From a virus, in IMG/VR virus record IMGVR_UViG_3300046006_003189, positions 1 through 32,973 of that record: a stretch of DNA of 32,973 nucleotides. One strand, given 5' to 3'. A model generated the notes under the pieces. It had not been told where the DNA came from. It saw only the letters and a program-made list of their open reading frames with translations, and did not search any database. A program made the position numbers and the translations under genes. Below, piece after piece: positions 17,001 to 23,409 of the stretch. Positions within the stretch are counted from its first letter, which is position 1, and the number at the start of each line of letters is the position of its first letter.

Positions 17001-17550
17001 TTGCACGCTTTCCGTTTTCGTTAATTTCTCGCGTTCCAATCCCAGCAAAATTTTTCGTTAGTGTGGGAGGATACAAGCATGGAATAAACTGTCTTTCGCG
17101 TTGTGCTCCATCTATATCTGTACAATAGTCAAAGCCAAACCAGCTATTGACATTTTGCTCAAATAAGTATATTGGAACGTAATTATCGACTGCCATTTGC
17201 ACTGCCCAGCCAGTTCCACCATCTACAAGTGCGGTTGAATTTTTTACAAACTTGCCAACCGCAAATACACAATCTGCACCCTTGACCTGAAACCAATTTC
17301 TTGCCATCAAGTTTTTTACATATGGTTTATTTTCGATATATTTCCAAGGTCGTTTCAATGTTTCAGCCGCAATTTTACATTTTTCGTATCCCTCATTCAA
17401 CTGTTCCTGCGTCAATTTACATTGATTTTTACCGTACTGTACATGATTGCCAAAAGAATATGCAATAGTTTTTACGCCATATGGTATTCCTTGGTTTTCC
17501 CATTCCATGTCAGAACCTGCACATCCACCGCTATGATTTGTATAGCTCAT
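16966..17550 (-). CDS. SLOG-like Rossmann nucleotide-binding protein
   Basis: 194 residues from ATG 17550; a GTG at 17565 is in frame, but the ATG is two bases after the upstream stop and has GGAAAG at good spacing. NHSGGCAGSDMEWEN near the start matches the glycine-rich loop (S-G-G-x-x-G-x-D) of the SLOG/DprA-like superfamily. DCVFAVGKF and GGTGWAVQMAVDNYVPIYLF match the second strand and GGT loop; FAGIGTRE occurs near the C-terminus. Such proteins bind nucleotides or nucleotide-derived ligands and sometimes cleave them. Substrate is unknown. It is last in a minus-strand operon with the HAD and RNA ligase genes and ends in TGA. Confidence 0.75.
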   Translation of the reverse strand: MSYTNHSGGCAGSDMEWENQGIPYGVKTIAYSFGNHVQYGKNQCKLTQEQLNEGYEKCKIAAETLKRPWKYIENKPYVKNLMARNWFQVKGADCVFAVGKFVKNSTALVDGGTGWAVQMAVDNYVPIYLFEQNVNSWFGFDYCTDIDGAQRERQFIPCLYPPTLTKNFAGIGTREINENGKRAITEIYKHTFSQ

Positions 17551-17552
17551 AT

Positions 17553-17987
17553 TTATTCTTTCCACTCGCCAATTCGCTTCAATTCTTTCTCAATAAGAAA
17601 CCAATCTCCGTTCGGTCCATCAAATCCGGCCTTATCATCCAAAATTACGTTGGCATAAAACTTTTTACTAAAGTCGCACAACGCATCATTTGCACATTCT
17701 GGATTGCAATTTACATGTTTAAAATTTATATTATGTTTTTCAAGATTATCCAACACTTTACTGGCAGGACCAACATGACTACTTGTCCATAGAATCAGTG
17801 ATATATCTTCACGCTTGCTCCACTGTTGTAAAACCTTGATACAGTTGGGCATATAACCAGCACCATCGTTATTCAAATTATATTTACCCTCTAAAATAAC
17901 ATCATGTACATCAACAGCTATGAAGATTTTCTGCCAACGTCTTTTTGCTTTTTCTGTGAAAGTTCTTTCTATGTTAAATATGTTCAT
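17553..17987 (-). CDS. HAD-like phosphatase, second type
   Basis: 144 residues from ATG 17987; the frame stays open upstream to 18050, but that would overlap the ligase gene. IFIAVDVHDVILEG holds a D-x-H-D form of the HAD nucleophile motif, LILWTSSH is motif II, and NVILDDKAGFDG is the acidic motif IV. The His between the two Asp is unusual for the superfamily, where the second position is normally variable and the third Asp. Expected to be a small capless phosphatase. It lies between RNA ligase (22-base gap) and the SLOG-like gene in one operon, consistent with end-healing before ligation, but nucleotide dephosphorylation is equally possible. Confidence 0.75.
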   Translation of the reverse strand: MNIFNIERTFTEKAKRRWQKIFIAVDVHDVILEGKYNLNNDGAGYMPNCIKVLQQWSKREDISLILWTSSHVGPASKVLDNLEKHNINFKHVNCNPECANDALCDFSKKFYANVILDDKAGFDGPNGDWFLIEKELKRIGEWKE

Positions 17988-18009
17988 ATTAGACAGCGTA
18001 TGAAACTGA

Positions 18010-19020
18010 TTACTGGACCTTTTCTCTCTCAAAGAAGTAGTTGCGAGCAATCTTTGCGATATGTCCGCTTATATCTTTCGCGTCAACCCCGGCTTCCTTG
18101 ATAGTGTGGGTTTCCTCTTTGGTTACATCGTCGGTGACAAGTTTGATGAAGTCCCCAACTTTGCTTCGGTCGATTTTTCCTCCGTTCATTAGATCACACG
18201 CCTTGTCTAACATTTGCGCTAGCCGCCACTCGGGAGTAACCTTGACTGCCAAAGTGGTGGCTTTATCAAGTTTCTCCAAATCAATCGGCTTTAGAGTAAT
18301 AACCTTCGATTTCGAGTGGAGTTCGCCTTTCACTTTGAAGTAAAATTCTGGCGATTCCCAGCCTTCGGAGACACACTTCCATACAATGCCTTCGCCGATA
18401 CCGTCAACTCCCATAGCTTTTGCCACAGGGCAGGACTCCTCAACCTTAATGGTCAATTCGGAAAGTTTGTTCTGAGAAATTTCTGGCTTGTTGAAGTCGA
18501 TTTCAATGGTTTCACACGGATAATCGTAAATGTTGTAAACACCAATGGTTTCGTCTTTTACCTTACTGATGGCTTCTTTTCCAAGCCACTTATCGTCAGC
18601 CAACACTCCAAAAACAACAAATCGTTTGGATAGCTTTGCAATCCCAACGTTGGGTTGAATGTTTCCTCCGCACCACTCACCAAATACGGCATAGTCTTCG
18701 CTCGCGGGTTCGATTAAAGAAAACAACTTTCTGACAAATTTTCCCTCAAAGTGGCGAACAAACCCTGCATTATCTTTTTCAAGGGCAATGACATTTTCCC
18801 GGCTTTGGAACCAAACTTCTCCGGATAAAACATTTGTACAGATGGCTGCGTTAGTACCATGCAACTTAACCGTGCCTTCATAAGTCAGTACTGGTAAGAC
18901 TTTAGTGTGATCGTACACGGGGTCACCATTAACATCAATACCGGCATGTCTGGCTTTGCAACCGACCTTGTGAATCGCGTTTCTAAACTGTTCGATAGAG
19001 GGATATGGAATATGTTTCAT
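18010..19020 (-). CDS. Rnl2-family RNA ligase
   Basis: 336 residues from ATG 19020; a GTG nine bases upstream is in frame but would lie at or before the predicted transcription start. TVKLHGTNAAI carries the adenylated Lys of motif I (K52) with the HGTN of T4 Rnl2-like ligases. VFGEWCGG (motif III), GEGIVWKC (motif IV) and FYFKVKGE (motif V, two Lys) follow in the right order. A helical C-terminal domain of about 90 residues follows, as in Rnl2. It seals 3'-OH/5'-phosphate nicks in RNA with ATP. It is first gene of a minus-strand operon with HAD and SLOG-like genes, with a near-consensus promoter directly upstream. Confidence 0.92.
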   Translation of the reverse strand: MKHIPYPSIEQFRNAIHKVGCKARHAGIDVNGDPVYDHTKVLPVLTYEGTVKLHGTNAAICTNVLSGEVWFQSRENVIALEKDNAGFVRHFEGKFVRKLFSLIEPASEDYAVFGEWCGGNIQPNVGIAKLSKRFVVFGVLADDKWLGKEAISKVKDETIGVYNIYDYPCETIEIDFNKPEISQNKLSELTIKVEESCPVAKAMGVDGIGEGIVWKCVSEGWESPEFYFKVKGELHSKSKVITLKPIDLEKLDKATTLAVKVTPEWRLAQMLDKACDLMNGGKIDRSKVGDFIKLVTDDVTKEETHTIKEAGVDAKDISGHIAKIARNYFFEREKVQ

Positions 19021-19030
19021 ATTAGGCACA

Positions 19031-19058
19031 ACTATACAGACTTTTTATCTCGTGTCAA
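19031..19058 (-). promoter_or_regulatory. Sigma70-type promoter of the RNA ligase operon
   Basis: On the minus strand TTGACA (19058-19053), 16 bases, TATAGT (19036-19031). The predicted start is near 19024, only about four bases before the ligase ATG at 19020, so the transcript would be essentially leaderless. Confidence 0.75.
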
Positions 19059-19061
19059 TAG

Positions 19062-19367
19062 TTATCGCGAATTAACTGGTATAATTTCCATCGGAAGCAC
19101 AGATTCAACTCGCGTTGGGTTATGTTTTTCGTCGATGTGGTTGACCACGATTTTCACTACAATTTTCACATTATCTACTTCCACCGTCGAGGTGAAGTTT
19201 TTGAATGGTACGGCTTTGATAAACTCGCCCATGAACAACTTTATACCAGCATCAATCTTTTCCGGTAACTCTAAATCCGGCACGGTGAACACACACTTGA
19301 ACGCAATAGATAAAACGTTTTGTTTAATTGCGTCTGATAATTGCTGTTCGGTGATTTGATTGCTCAT
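19062..19367 (-). CDS. Small hypothetical protein
   Basis: 101 residues, beginning MSNQITEQQLSDAIKQNVLS, then a beta-rich middle with VEVDNVKIVVKIVVNHIDE. No family recognised and no membrane segment or metal site. It has its own candidate promoter upstream and ends three bases before the -35 element of the ligase promoter, so it is expressed separately or by read-through into the ligase operon. A binding partner or regulator of its neighbours is possible but unsupported. Confidence 0.65.
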   Translation of the reverse strand: MSNQITEQQLSDAIKQNVLSIAFKCVFTVPDLELPEKIDAGIKLFMGEFIKAVPFKNFTSTVEVDNVKIVVKIVVNHIDEKHNPTRVESVLPMEIIPVNSR

Positions 19368-19373
19368 GGTATG

Positions 19374-19401
19374 GTTGTAATAGGTTTCTTGTCCGCGTCA
19401 A
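19374..19401 (-). promoter_or_regulatory. Candidate promoter of the 101-aa gene
   Basis: Minus strand TTGACG (19401-19396), 16 bases, TACAAC (19379-19374), then six bases to the ATG. The -35 contains the TGA stop of the upstream endonuclease gene. The -10 is weak. A start seven bases downstream would coincide with the ATG, giving a leaderless message. Confidence 0.45.
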
Positions 19402-20954
19402 CACTTTTTCCACACCCACTTCGAATGCCCACAATCCCAAATCCGGTCGAACCCGTTCATTTTCATATTTTCCCATTCCGACAAGGCGGGGTCAAACGAA
19501 AGGAGTTTGTTGGCAAGTTTGTGTTTCTGCCACCCCTGTCTCCCGGACAGGGTAGAATATCCATCCACTGTGTAATAATATCCGGGGGGAGTCGTAGAAA
19601 CGAAATTGAATCCCAACTTTAAATACACTTCACCCGAGAAGTATCGCCGGTCTCCGTATGTAACAATCGAATTAGGGTTGTGTTTTTTTACAAAATGAGA
19701 AAACAGGCGAGAGCTTCCACCTATGACGGTGTGACCCAACTTAGAACAAAATCTGCTCATTTCCCACTCAACTGCCGTATCGAATCTGGATTTTACAAAT
19801 GTCATGACCGACATCAACTCTTTATTGAAATACATTCCAAGTTTTATTGTGGCATGGTCGTTTCCTTGGATGTGATTTCTTGCCAGAAATTCCTTTTTTT
19901 CTTGAGATGATATATCTCGTATTTCACATTTTCGTGCGTGAATTTTTATATTACCCTTTATCAATATATTTCTGAGCACGGACTTGACCACTTCCTGTGA
20001 ATGATTCCATTCGTTTTCAAATATATGTATTAAGCGTATTCCTTTGAATGCTGCCCCGTTGGTCTTGTTGAGATGGTAATTTCTATTTTTTCCACCGGAT
20101 ATTTCAGTATGCCAGTAAAGTCCATTACATTCTATACCAATCTTTTGATTTGGTAAATATATATCTATTTCTCTGGGAAATAATGTGGTTCTATCGTTGG
20201 GTATCACGGGGTCATCCGGGACCAGTGTCTTGATAAATTCAAATATACTCGACTGAAAGTCCGACATAGTTTTGTCGCACTTAGAACATTTTATAGTTGC
20301 TCCATTATTAAGACTGTGTGCTTCTTCTCTATTGCATCTATTACATTTAAATGAATATGTCATTGTGGAGGAAACAGTCTTTACTCCAAAATAATCTTCT
20401 ATGTTAAATAACGGAACAAAATGTTTGAACCGCTCGGACGACACAAACTTTTTGAACATCGTTATTTTATGTGCATCTTTAAATTCACTCGATTTTGACG
20501 CATGTGCAACTCCATATTTTATAGCACATGTCTTTTTGTATTTTTCTTCGTACTCTTTGGATTTTCTGTAATTATCAACCCCATATTTTTCTATCATGGT
20601 GGATTTCATTTGTGTCGGGTTATTGTAATTTTCGTCACCATAACGAGCGGCAAGGGTTTTTTTAACTTTTTCTACGTGGTCTGGCATCCCACCGGCCCAT
20701 TCCACGCCGTGTGTTGCCATCATCGCGGCTTTGTAATTCTCCTTGACCGCGTCGGTTTTCATAGCATGTCCACCATATCTAGCGTCGAAAGTTTTAGCAA
20801 CTCCGAGTTTATTTTTCTCTTTTACCTCCGGAGAGTTACATGCGCAGACGCGAGAACAATACATTTTCTCTTTCCGTTTTTCGCACGTAAATTCCGATTT
20901 GCAGGTCGGGCAAATCTTGTGCAATGTATTATTTGGGTTCTTTGGTCTGGCCAT
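19398..20954 (-). CDS. Large homing-endonuclease-like protein
   Basis: 518 residues from ATG 20954 (TTG at 20969 is in frame, less likely). A zinc-finger-like ICPTCKSEF...YCSRVC opens the protein. At least three KYG/RYG-type repeats follow (ARYGDENYNNPTQM, EKYGVDNYRKS, IKYGVAHASKS), then a second Cys pair set (CNRCNREE, CSKCDK), a Vsr-like nuclease core REIDIYLPNQKIGIECNGLYWH at about 265-290, and a C-terminal module (IHARKCEIRDIS, then MSRFCSKLGHTVIGGSSRLF, TYGDRRYFSGEVY) seen in many phage homing endonucleases. It is expected to be a site-specific DNA cutter. It lies between tube and ligase genes on the opposite strand to the tube and has its own promoter. The stop is TGA. Confidence 0.85.
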   Translation of the reverse strand: MARPKNPNNTLHKICPTCKSEFTCEKRKEKMYCSRVCACNSPEVKEKNKLGVAKTFDARYGGHAMKTDAVKENYKAAMMATHGVEWAGGMPDHVEKVKKTLAARYGDENYNNPTQMKSTMIEKYGVDNYRKSKEYEEKYKKTCAIKYGVAHASKSSEFKDAHKITMFKKFVSSERFKHFVPLFNIEDYFGVKTVSSTMTYSFKCNRCNREEAHSLNNGATIKCSKCDKTMSDFQSSIFEFIKTLVPDDPVIPNDRTTLFPREIDIYLPNQKIGIECNGLYWHTEISGGKNRNYHLNKTNGAAFKGIRLIHIFENEWNHSQEVVKSVLRNILIKGNIKIHARKCEIRDISSQEKKEFLARNHIQGNDHATIKLGMYFNKELMSVMTFVKSRFDTAVEWEMSRFCSKLGHTVIGGSSRLFSHFVKKHNPNSIVTYGDRRYFSGEVYLKLGFNFVSTTPPGYYYTVDGYSTLSGRQGWQKHKLANKLLSFDPALSEWENMKMNGFDRIWDCGHSKWVWKKC

Positions 20955-20973
20955 AAGGTTCGTAAGCAATAAA

Positions 20974-21001
20974 ACAGTATATGTTTTTTTGATAATGTCA
21001 A
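20974..21001 (-). promoter_or_regulatory. Candidate promoter of the large endonuclease gene
   Basis: Minus strand TTGACA (21001-20996), 16 bases, TACTGT (20979-20974). The expected start is near 20967, giving a leader of about 13 bases before ATG 20954. A TATAAATA octamer, the T4 late-promoter sequence, lies further upstream on the same strand (21029-21022). Confidence 0.55.
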
Positions 21002-21054
21002 CATATTTTTTGTTTAATTATTATTTATAATACGATGCGATTACGCAGGCAGAA

Positions 21055-21084
21055 ATGAATAACCAAACAATTAACCCTATATAA
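21055..21084 (+). CDS. Possible nine-codon leader ORF before tail tube gene
   Basis: ATG at 21055 encodes MNNQTINPI and stops at 21082-21084, four bases before the tail tube ATG. An AGG six bases upstream could serve as ribosome-binding site, whereas the tube start itself has none. Re-initiation from this leader is a possible way to translate the tube gene. It may equally be chance. Confidence 0.3.
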   Translation: MNNQTINPI

Positions 21085-21088
21085 CACC

Positions 21089-21583
21089 ATGGCAGAACTA
21101 CTAGATGCAAATTCTATATTTTTTACAGCGTATGAACCAAAAGTTCAAAACCGCTTTATTATCGAGATAGACGGAATTCCCGCATATCTTATCAAAGCGG
21201 CGGCGCGTCCAACTATTGTAAACAACTCAATTACCCTAGACCACATCAACTTGAAGCGCAAGCTCAAGGGAAAAAGTGAATGGTCCGACGTTGAAGTGAC
21301 ACTGTATGACGCTATTGTTCCGTCCGGCGCTCAAGCCTGTATGGAATGGGTGCGTCTTGCTCACGAATCCGTGACCGGTCGTAACGGCTATGCGGCATTC
21401 TATAAAAAGGATGTCAATATCGTTGTATTGGGTCCGGTCGGCGATAAAATCGAAAATTGGCAATTGAAGGGCGCATTCCCATCAACAGTCAATTTCAATG
21501 GCACGGGACTTGATTGGAGCGCACAAGAAGCTCTGACCATCAACATGACGCTCACTTACGACTACGCGATACTTCAATATTGA
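21089..21583 (+). CDS. Tail tube protein (gp19-like)
   Basis: 164 residues, almost the same as T4 gp19 (163). NRFIIEIDGIPAYLIKAAARP near residue 20 is the typical first beta strands of tube subunits. KSEWSDVEVTLYDAIVPSGA, then MEWVRLAHES, LGPVGDKIENWQLKGAFP and LTINMTLTYDYAILQY at the C-terminus follow the family pattern. It polymerises as hexamer rings to form the inner tail tube under the sheath. It is separated from the sheath gene by the endonuclease-bounded island and is followed by a strong terminator, so it is probably a single-gene transcript. The stop is TGA. Confidence 0.95.
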   Translation: MAELLDANSIFFTAYEPKVQNRFIIEIDGIPAYLIKAAARPTIVNNSITLDHINLKRKLKGKSEWSDVEVTLYDAIVPSGAQACMEWVRLAHESVTGRNGYAAFYKKDVNIVVLGPVGDKIENWQLKGAFPSTVNFNGTGLDWSAQEALTINMTLTYDYAILQY

Positions 21584-21607
21584 TATAATAAGAAGAATAA
21601 GTTTCAA

Positions 21608-21635
21608 GTCCCCTATGAAAATAGGGGATTTTTTA
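21608..21635 (+). terminator. Rho-independent terminator after tail tube
   Basis: An eight-base stem TCCCCTAT (21609-21616), GAAA tetraloop, ATAGGGGA (21621-21628), then six T. It separates the tube from the release-factor gene. Confidence 0.93.
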
Positions 21636-21665
21636 TTGACATATACAAAATTATCCGCATACTTA
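21636..21665 (+). promoter_or_regulatory. Candidate promoter of the release-factor gene
   Basis: TTGACA (21636-21641) immediately after the terminator T run, 18 bases, TACTTA (21660-21665). The -35 is consensus and the -10 is poor. The expected start is about two bases before the ATG at 21674. The overlapping CATACTTATAT (21658-21668) also occurs before the sheath gene. Confidence 0.45.
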
Positions 21666-21673
21666 TATTCGCT

Positions 21674-22415
21674 ATGAAGACACAAACAACATATTACTCG
21701 AATAACTCGGGCAACCCATCGGGAGGCTCTGCTAGCTCTTGGGGGTCACTTTGACGCGAGAGGTGTGTTGGTTGAAGTAATTTCTGGCGAGGGCGGGGAT
21801 GATTCAAAATTATTCACCGAGCAACTGTTCATAGCTTATCTGGCGTTCATGGAAAAAAATGGACTGGAAGCTGAGTTGGAAGAAACCGGACCCAGCAAAT
21901 TCAGTTTTGTGTGTTCGGATATGAAAGCTGAATCTTTGTTTGATTCCGAGACTGGGACGCATTGTGTACAACGCATTCCAAAGAACGACCGAGGTGGTAG
22001 GAAACATACATCTTACGTTGCCGTGACCGTAACGAGGTTACTGCAACAGAACAATGAAATGAAGGAATCTGATTTGGAAGAATCATTCCAACGAGGACAT
22101 GGAAACGGTGGACAACACCAGAACAAAACGTCAAGTGCAGTGCGACTGAAACACATCCCAACTGGGTTGGAAGTTTTCATTAACGGACGAAGTCAGCAAG
22201 CCAATCGAAGAACTGCCAGACTGTGTTTGGCGGGTAAAATAAAGCAGTTTTCGTCCAAGTCGGGTAATTCTACTAATTATAGCGGCGCTGGTCGCGGAGA
22301 TAAGGTCCGCACATACAACTATGCTGATAACCGAATTACTGACCACAGAAATGGAGCTAAGTGTCACATGATAGACAGTGTTATGAAAGAAGGAAGATTT
22401 GAACTTTTACGCTAA
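21674..22415 (+). CDS. prfB-like: Short RF2-like peptide chain release factor, made by +1 frameshift
   Basis: A leader frame of 26 codons (ATG 21674, ending WGSL) stops at TGA 21752-21754. The downstream frame continues from GAC 21753 to TAA 22415, giving about 246 residues after a +1 shift. VEVISGEGGDDSKLF starts domain 2. HCVQRIPKNDRGGRKHTS is the codon-recognition region. RGHGNGGQHQNKTSSAVRL holds the GGQ that triggers peptide release (fused residues about 145-147), and VRTYNYADNRITDHR is the domain 3-4 end. Cellular RF1/RF2 have about 360 residues; domain 1 is missing, as in PrfH. Anticodon-loop residues are P-K-N instead of PxT (RF1) or SPF (RF2), so codon choice cannot be read directly, but self-regulation at UGA points to RF2-type activity. 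GTG 21765 is a possible unshifted start. Confidence 0.85.
21741..21755 (+). promoter_or_regulatory. Programmed +1 frameshift site (prfB type)
   Basis: GGGGG (21741-21745) acting as internal Shine-Dalgarno, three bases, then CTT TGA C (21749-21755). This is the same arrangement as the bacterial prfB site, where GGGGG, three bases and CUU UGA C make the ribosome slip forward by one base when RF2 is scarce. The leader length (26 sense codons) is also near that of E. coli (25). Confidence 0.88.
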
Positions 22416-22439
22416 TTCTTTCTTATATTCATTTTGGAC

Positions 22440-22469
22440 TTGACGGAAGTATATAACACTGTGTACAAT
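22440..22469 (+). promoter_or_regulatory. Candidate promoter for the 22569-24993 group
   Basis: TTGACG (22440-22445), 18 bases, TACAAT (22464-22469). It lies 25 bases after the release-factor stop and about 100 bases before the next ATG. The rest of this 153-base spacer is AT-rich, with a TATTTATA box at 22535-22542 and no other feature seen. Confidence 0.45.
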
Positions 22470-22568
22470 ACTTGAGTTATAACGACAGCAACTAAATAAA
22501 TTCAGTTAACTAGCATTAAAAATAAAATAAGTTATATTTATATATACTAAAAATAATAACAACTTAAA

Positions 22569-22817
22569 ATGAATAAATTTGAATTAAAATCTTTAATAAA
22601 AGAGGTTATAAAAGAAGTGAGGAATAAGTCAGAAACAAAACAAAAATTGAATAGAGTTGTTAGTTCATATATTACTTCTCCCGGAGAAAAAAATCCTTGC
22701 TTATATATTAACATTCAGATTGAAGCAAAAGATATGGATTGTGCAGAAAAATGTAGAAAAGATATATTATCAGATTTAGAAAAAAATCACGACATAAAAA
22801 TCCAAAAGGAAACTTAA
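22569..22817 (+). CDS. Small hypothetical protein with basic amphipathic N-terminus
   Basis: 82 residues. MNKFELKSLIKEVIKEVRNK is a charged amphipathic helix also seen, in varied form, at the start of the proteins at 22819, 23406 and 24067. The rest has SPGEKNPCLYINIQIEAKDM and a helical Lys/Asp-rich tail. I know no family. Its stop is one base before the next ATG, so the pair is co-translated. The shared N-terminus suggests a common sorting signal or interaction surface. Confidence 0.7.
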   Translation: MNKFELKSLIKEVIKEVRNKSETKQKLNRVVSSYITSPGEKNPCLYINIQIEAKDMDCAEKCRKDILSDLEKNHDIKIQKET

Positions 22818-22818
22818 T

Positions 22819-23082
22819 ATGAAACACGATGAATTAAAGAAATTTATACGGGAAACTATTAAAGACGCAATTGATGAATTTGCACCCCTCGGTGTTGCAG
22901 AAGAAGATATGTTACAGGAAAAATCTCCTCCGGGGTTTCCAGAGAAACTGCATGATAAATTACTGAGTCAATACGATGGAGATGAGGATAAAGCGTATGC
23001 CACAATGTGGAAAATTTTTTATGCTAAGAAACGGGGTCATAAAAAGATGAATGAAATGTGGATGGCTTGGGAAAATAAATAA
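22819..23082 (+). CDS. Small hypothetical protein, PPGFPEK motif, amphipathic N-terminus
   Basis: 87 residues. MKHDELKKFIRETIKDAIDE is followed by an acidic linker and SPPGFPEKLHDKLLSQYDGD, then KAYATMWKIFYAKKRG. The P-P-G-F-x-E-K plus K-A-Y/F-A-T-x-W-K-I motif is one I recognise from small proteins of many T4-like and environmental phages; its function is not established. It is coupled to the genes on both sides (one-base and three-base gaps). Confidence 0.75.
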   Translation: MKHDELKKFIRETIKDAIDEFAPLGVAEEDMLQEKSPPGFPEKLHDKLLSQYDGDEDKAYATMWKIFYAKKRGHKKMNEMWMAWENK

Positions 23083-23085
23083 AAA

Positions 23086-23409
23086 ATGTCATTCACAGAT
23101 TACAATATTGACGTTGTTCCAATCAGAATCGGCGGATTTATGATGGATAATTTAGGACCGGAAAAAATAAATTCAAGTGTTCCTACTTTTAATATCGGAG
23201 ACACAGTTACATTCGTAGCCGAAGAAAAGAGGTATTGTTTAGATTATTTTGCAGTGTTTCCACCAAATAAAATTGTAAATCAATCAGATTGGTTTTTAAC
23301 TATGTTTGGATTTTATGCGTCATTTAACCCAAGAATTCAAGTCGAAATGAACACCGCTGCTGACCACACCGGTCAAAACTCGGGAGTAAGAGTAGTATAC
23401 AGACCATGA
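23086..23409 (+). CDS. Hypothetical protein, beta-rich
   Basis: 107 residues beginning MSFTDYNIDVVPIRIGGFMM, with FNIGDTVTFVAEEKRYCLDY in the middle and an aromatic-rich C-terminal half. Unlike its neighbours, it lacks the amphipathic N-terminal segment. No family recognised. Its TGA stop overlaps the ATG of the next gene (ATGA), the tightest coupling in the group. A virion component is possible because both neighbouring groups are structural. Confidence 0.7.
   Translation: MSFTDYNIDVVPIRIGGFMMDNLGPEKINSSVPTFNIGDTVTFVAEEKRYCLDYFAVFPPNKIVNQSDWFLTMFGFYASFNPRIQVEMNTAADHTGQNSGVRVVYRP

Larger units (their letters stand above)
14878..20954. mobile_element. Candidate homing-endonuclease-bounded cargo island between sheath and tube genes
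   Basis: Sheath and tube genes are normally adjacent in T4-like phages, but here they are separated by eight genes, most of them enzymes. The outermost two, at 14878-15675 (+) and 19398-20954 (-), are members of the same homing-endonuclease family facing inward. The sheath has its own terminator and the tube starts after a spacer of about 130 bases, so both core genes stay intact. No terminal repeats, transposase or integrase are visible. The island status is inferred from position and boundary genes. Confidence 0.45.

Noticed and set aside
11785-21583. Group I or II intron in sheath or tube gene
   Set aside because: Both proteins are complete and continuous; the endonucleases are free-standing genes between them.
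21765-22415. Release factor starting simply at GTG 21765
   Set aside because: Possible, but the upstream leader frame with a complete frameshift site in exact register explains the layout better; kept only as an alternative.
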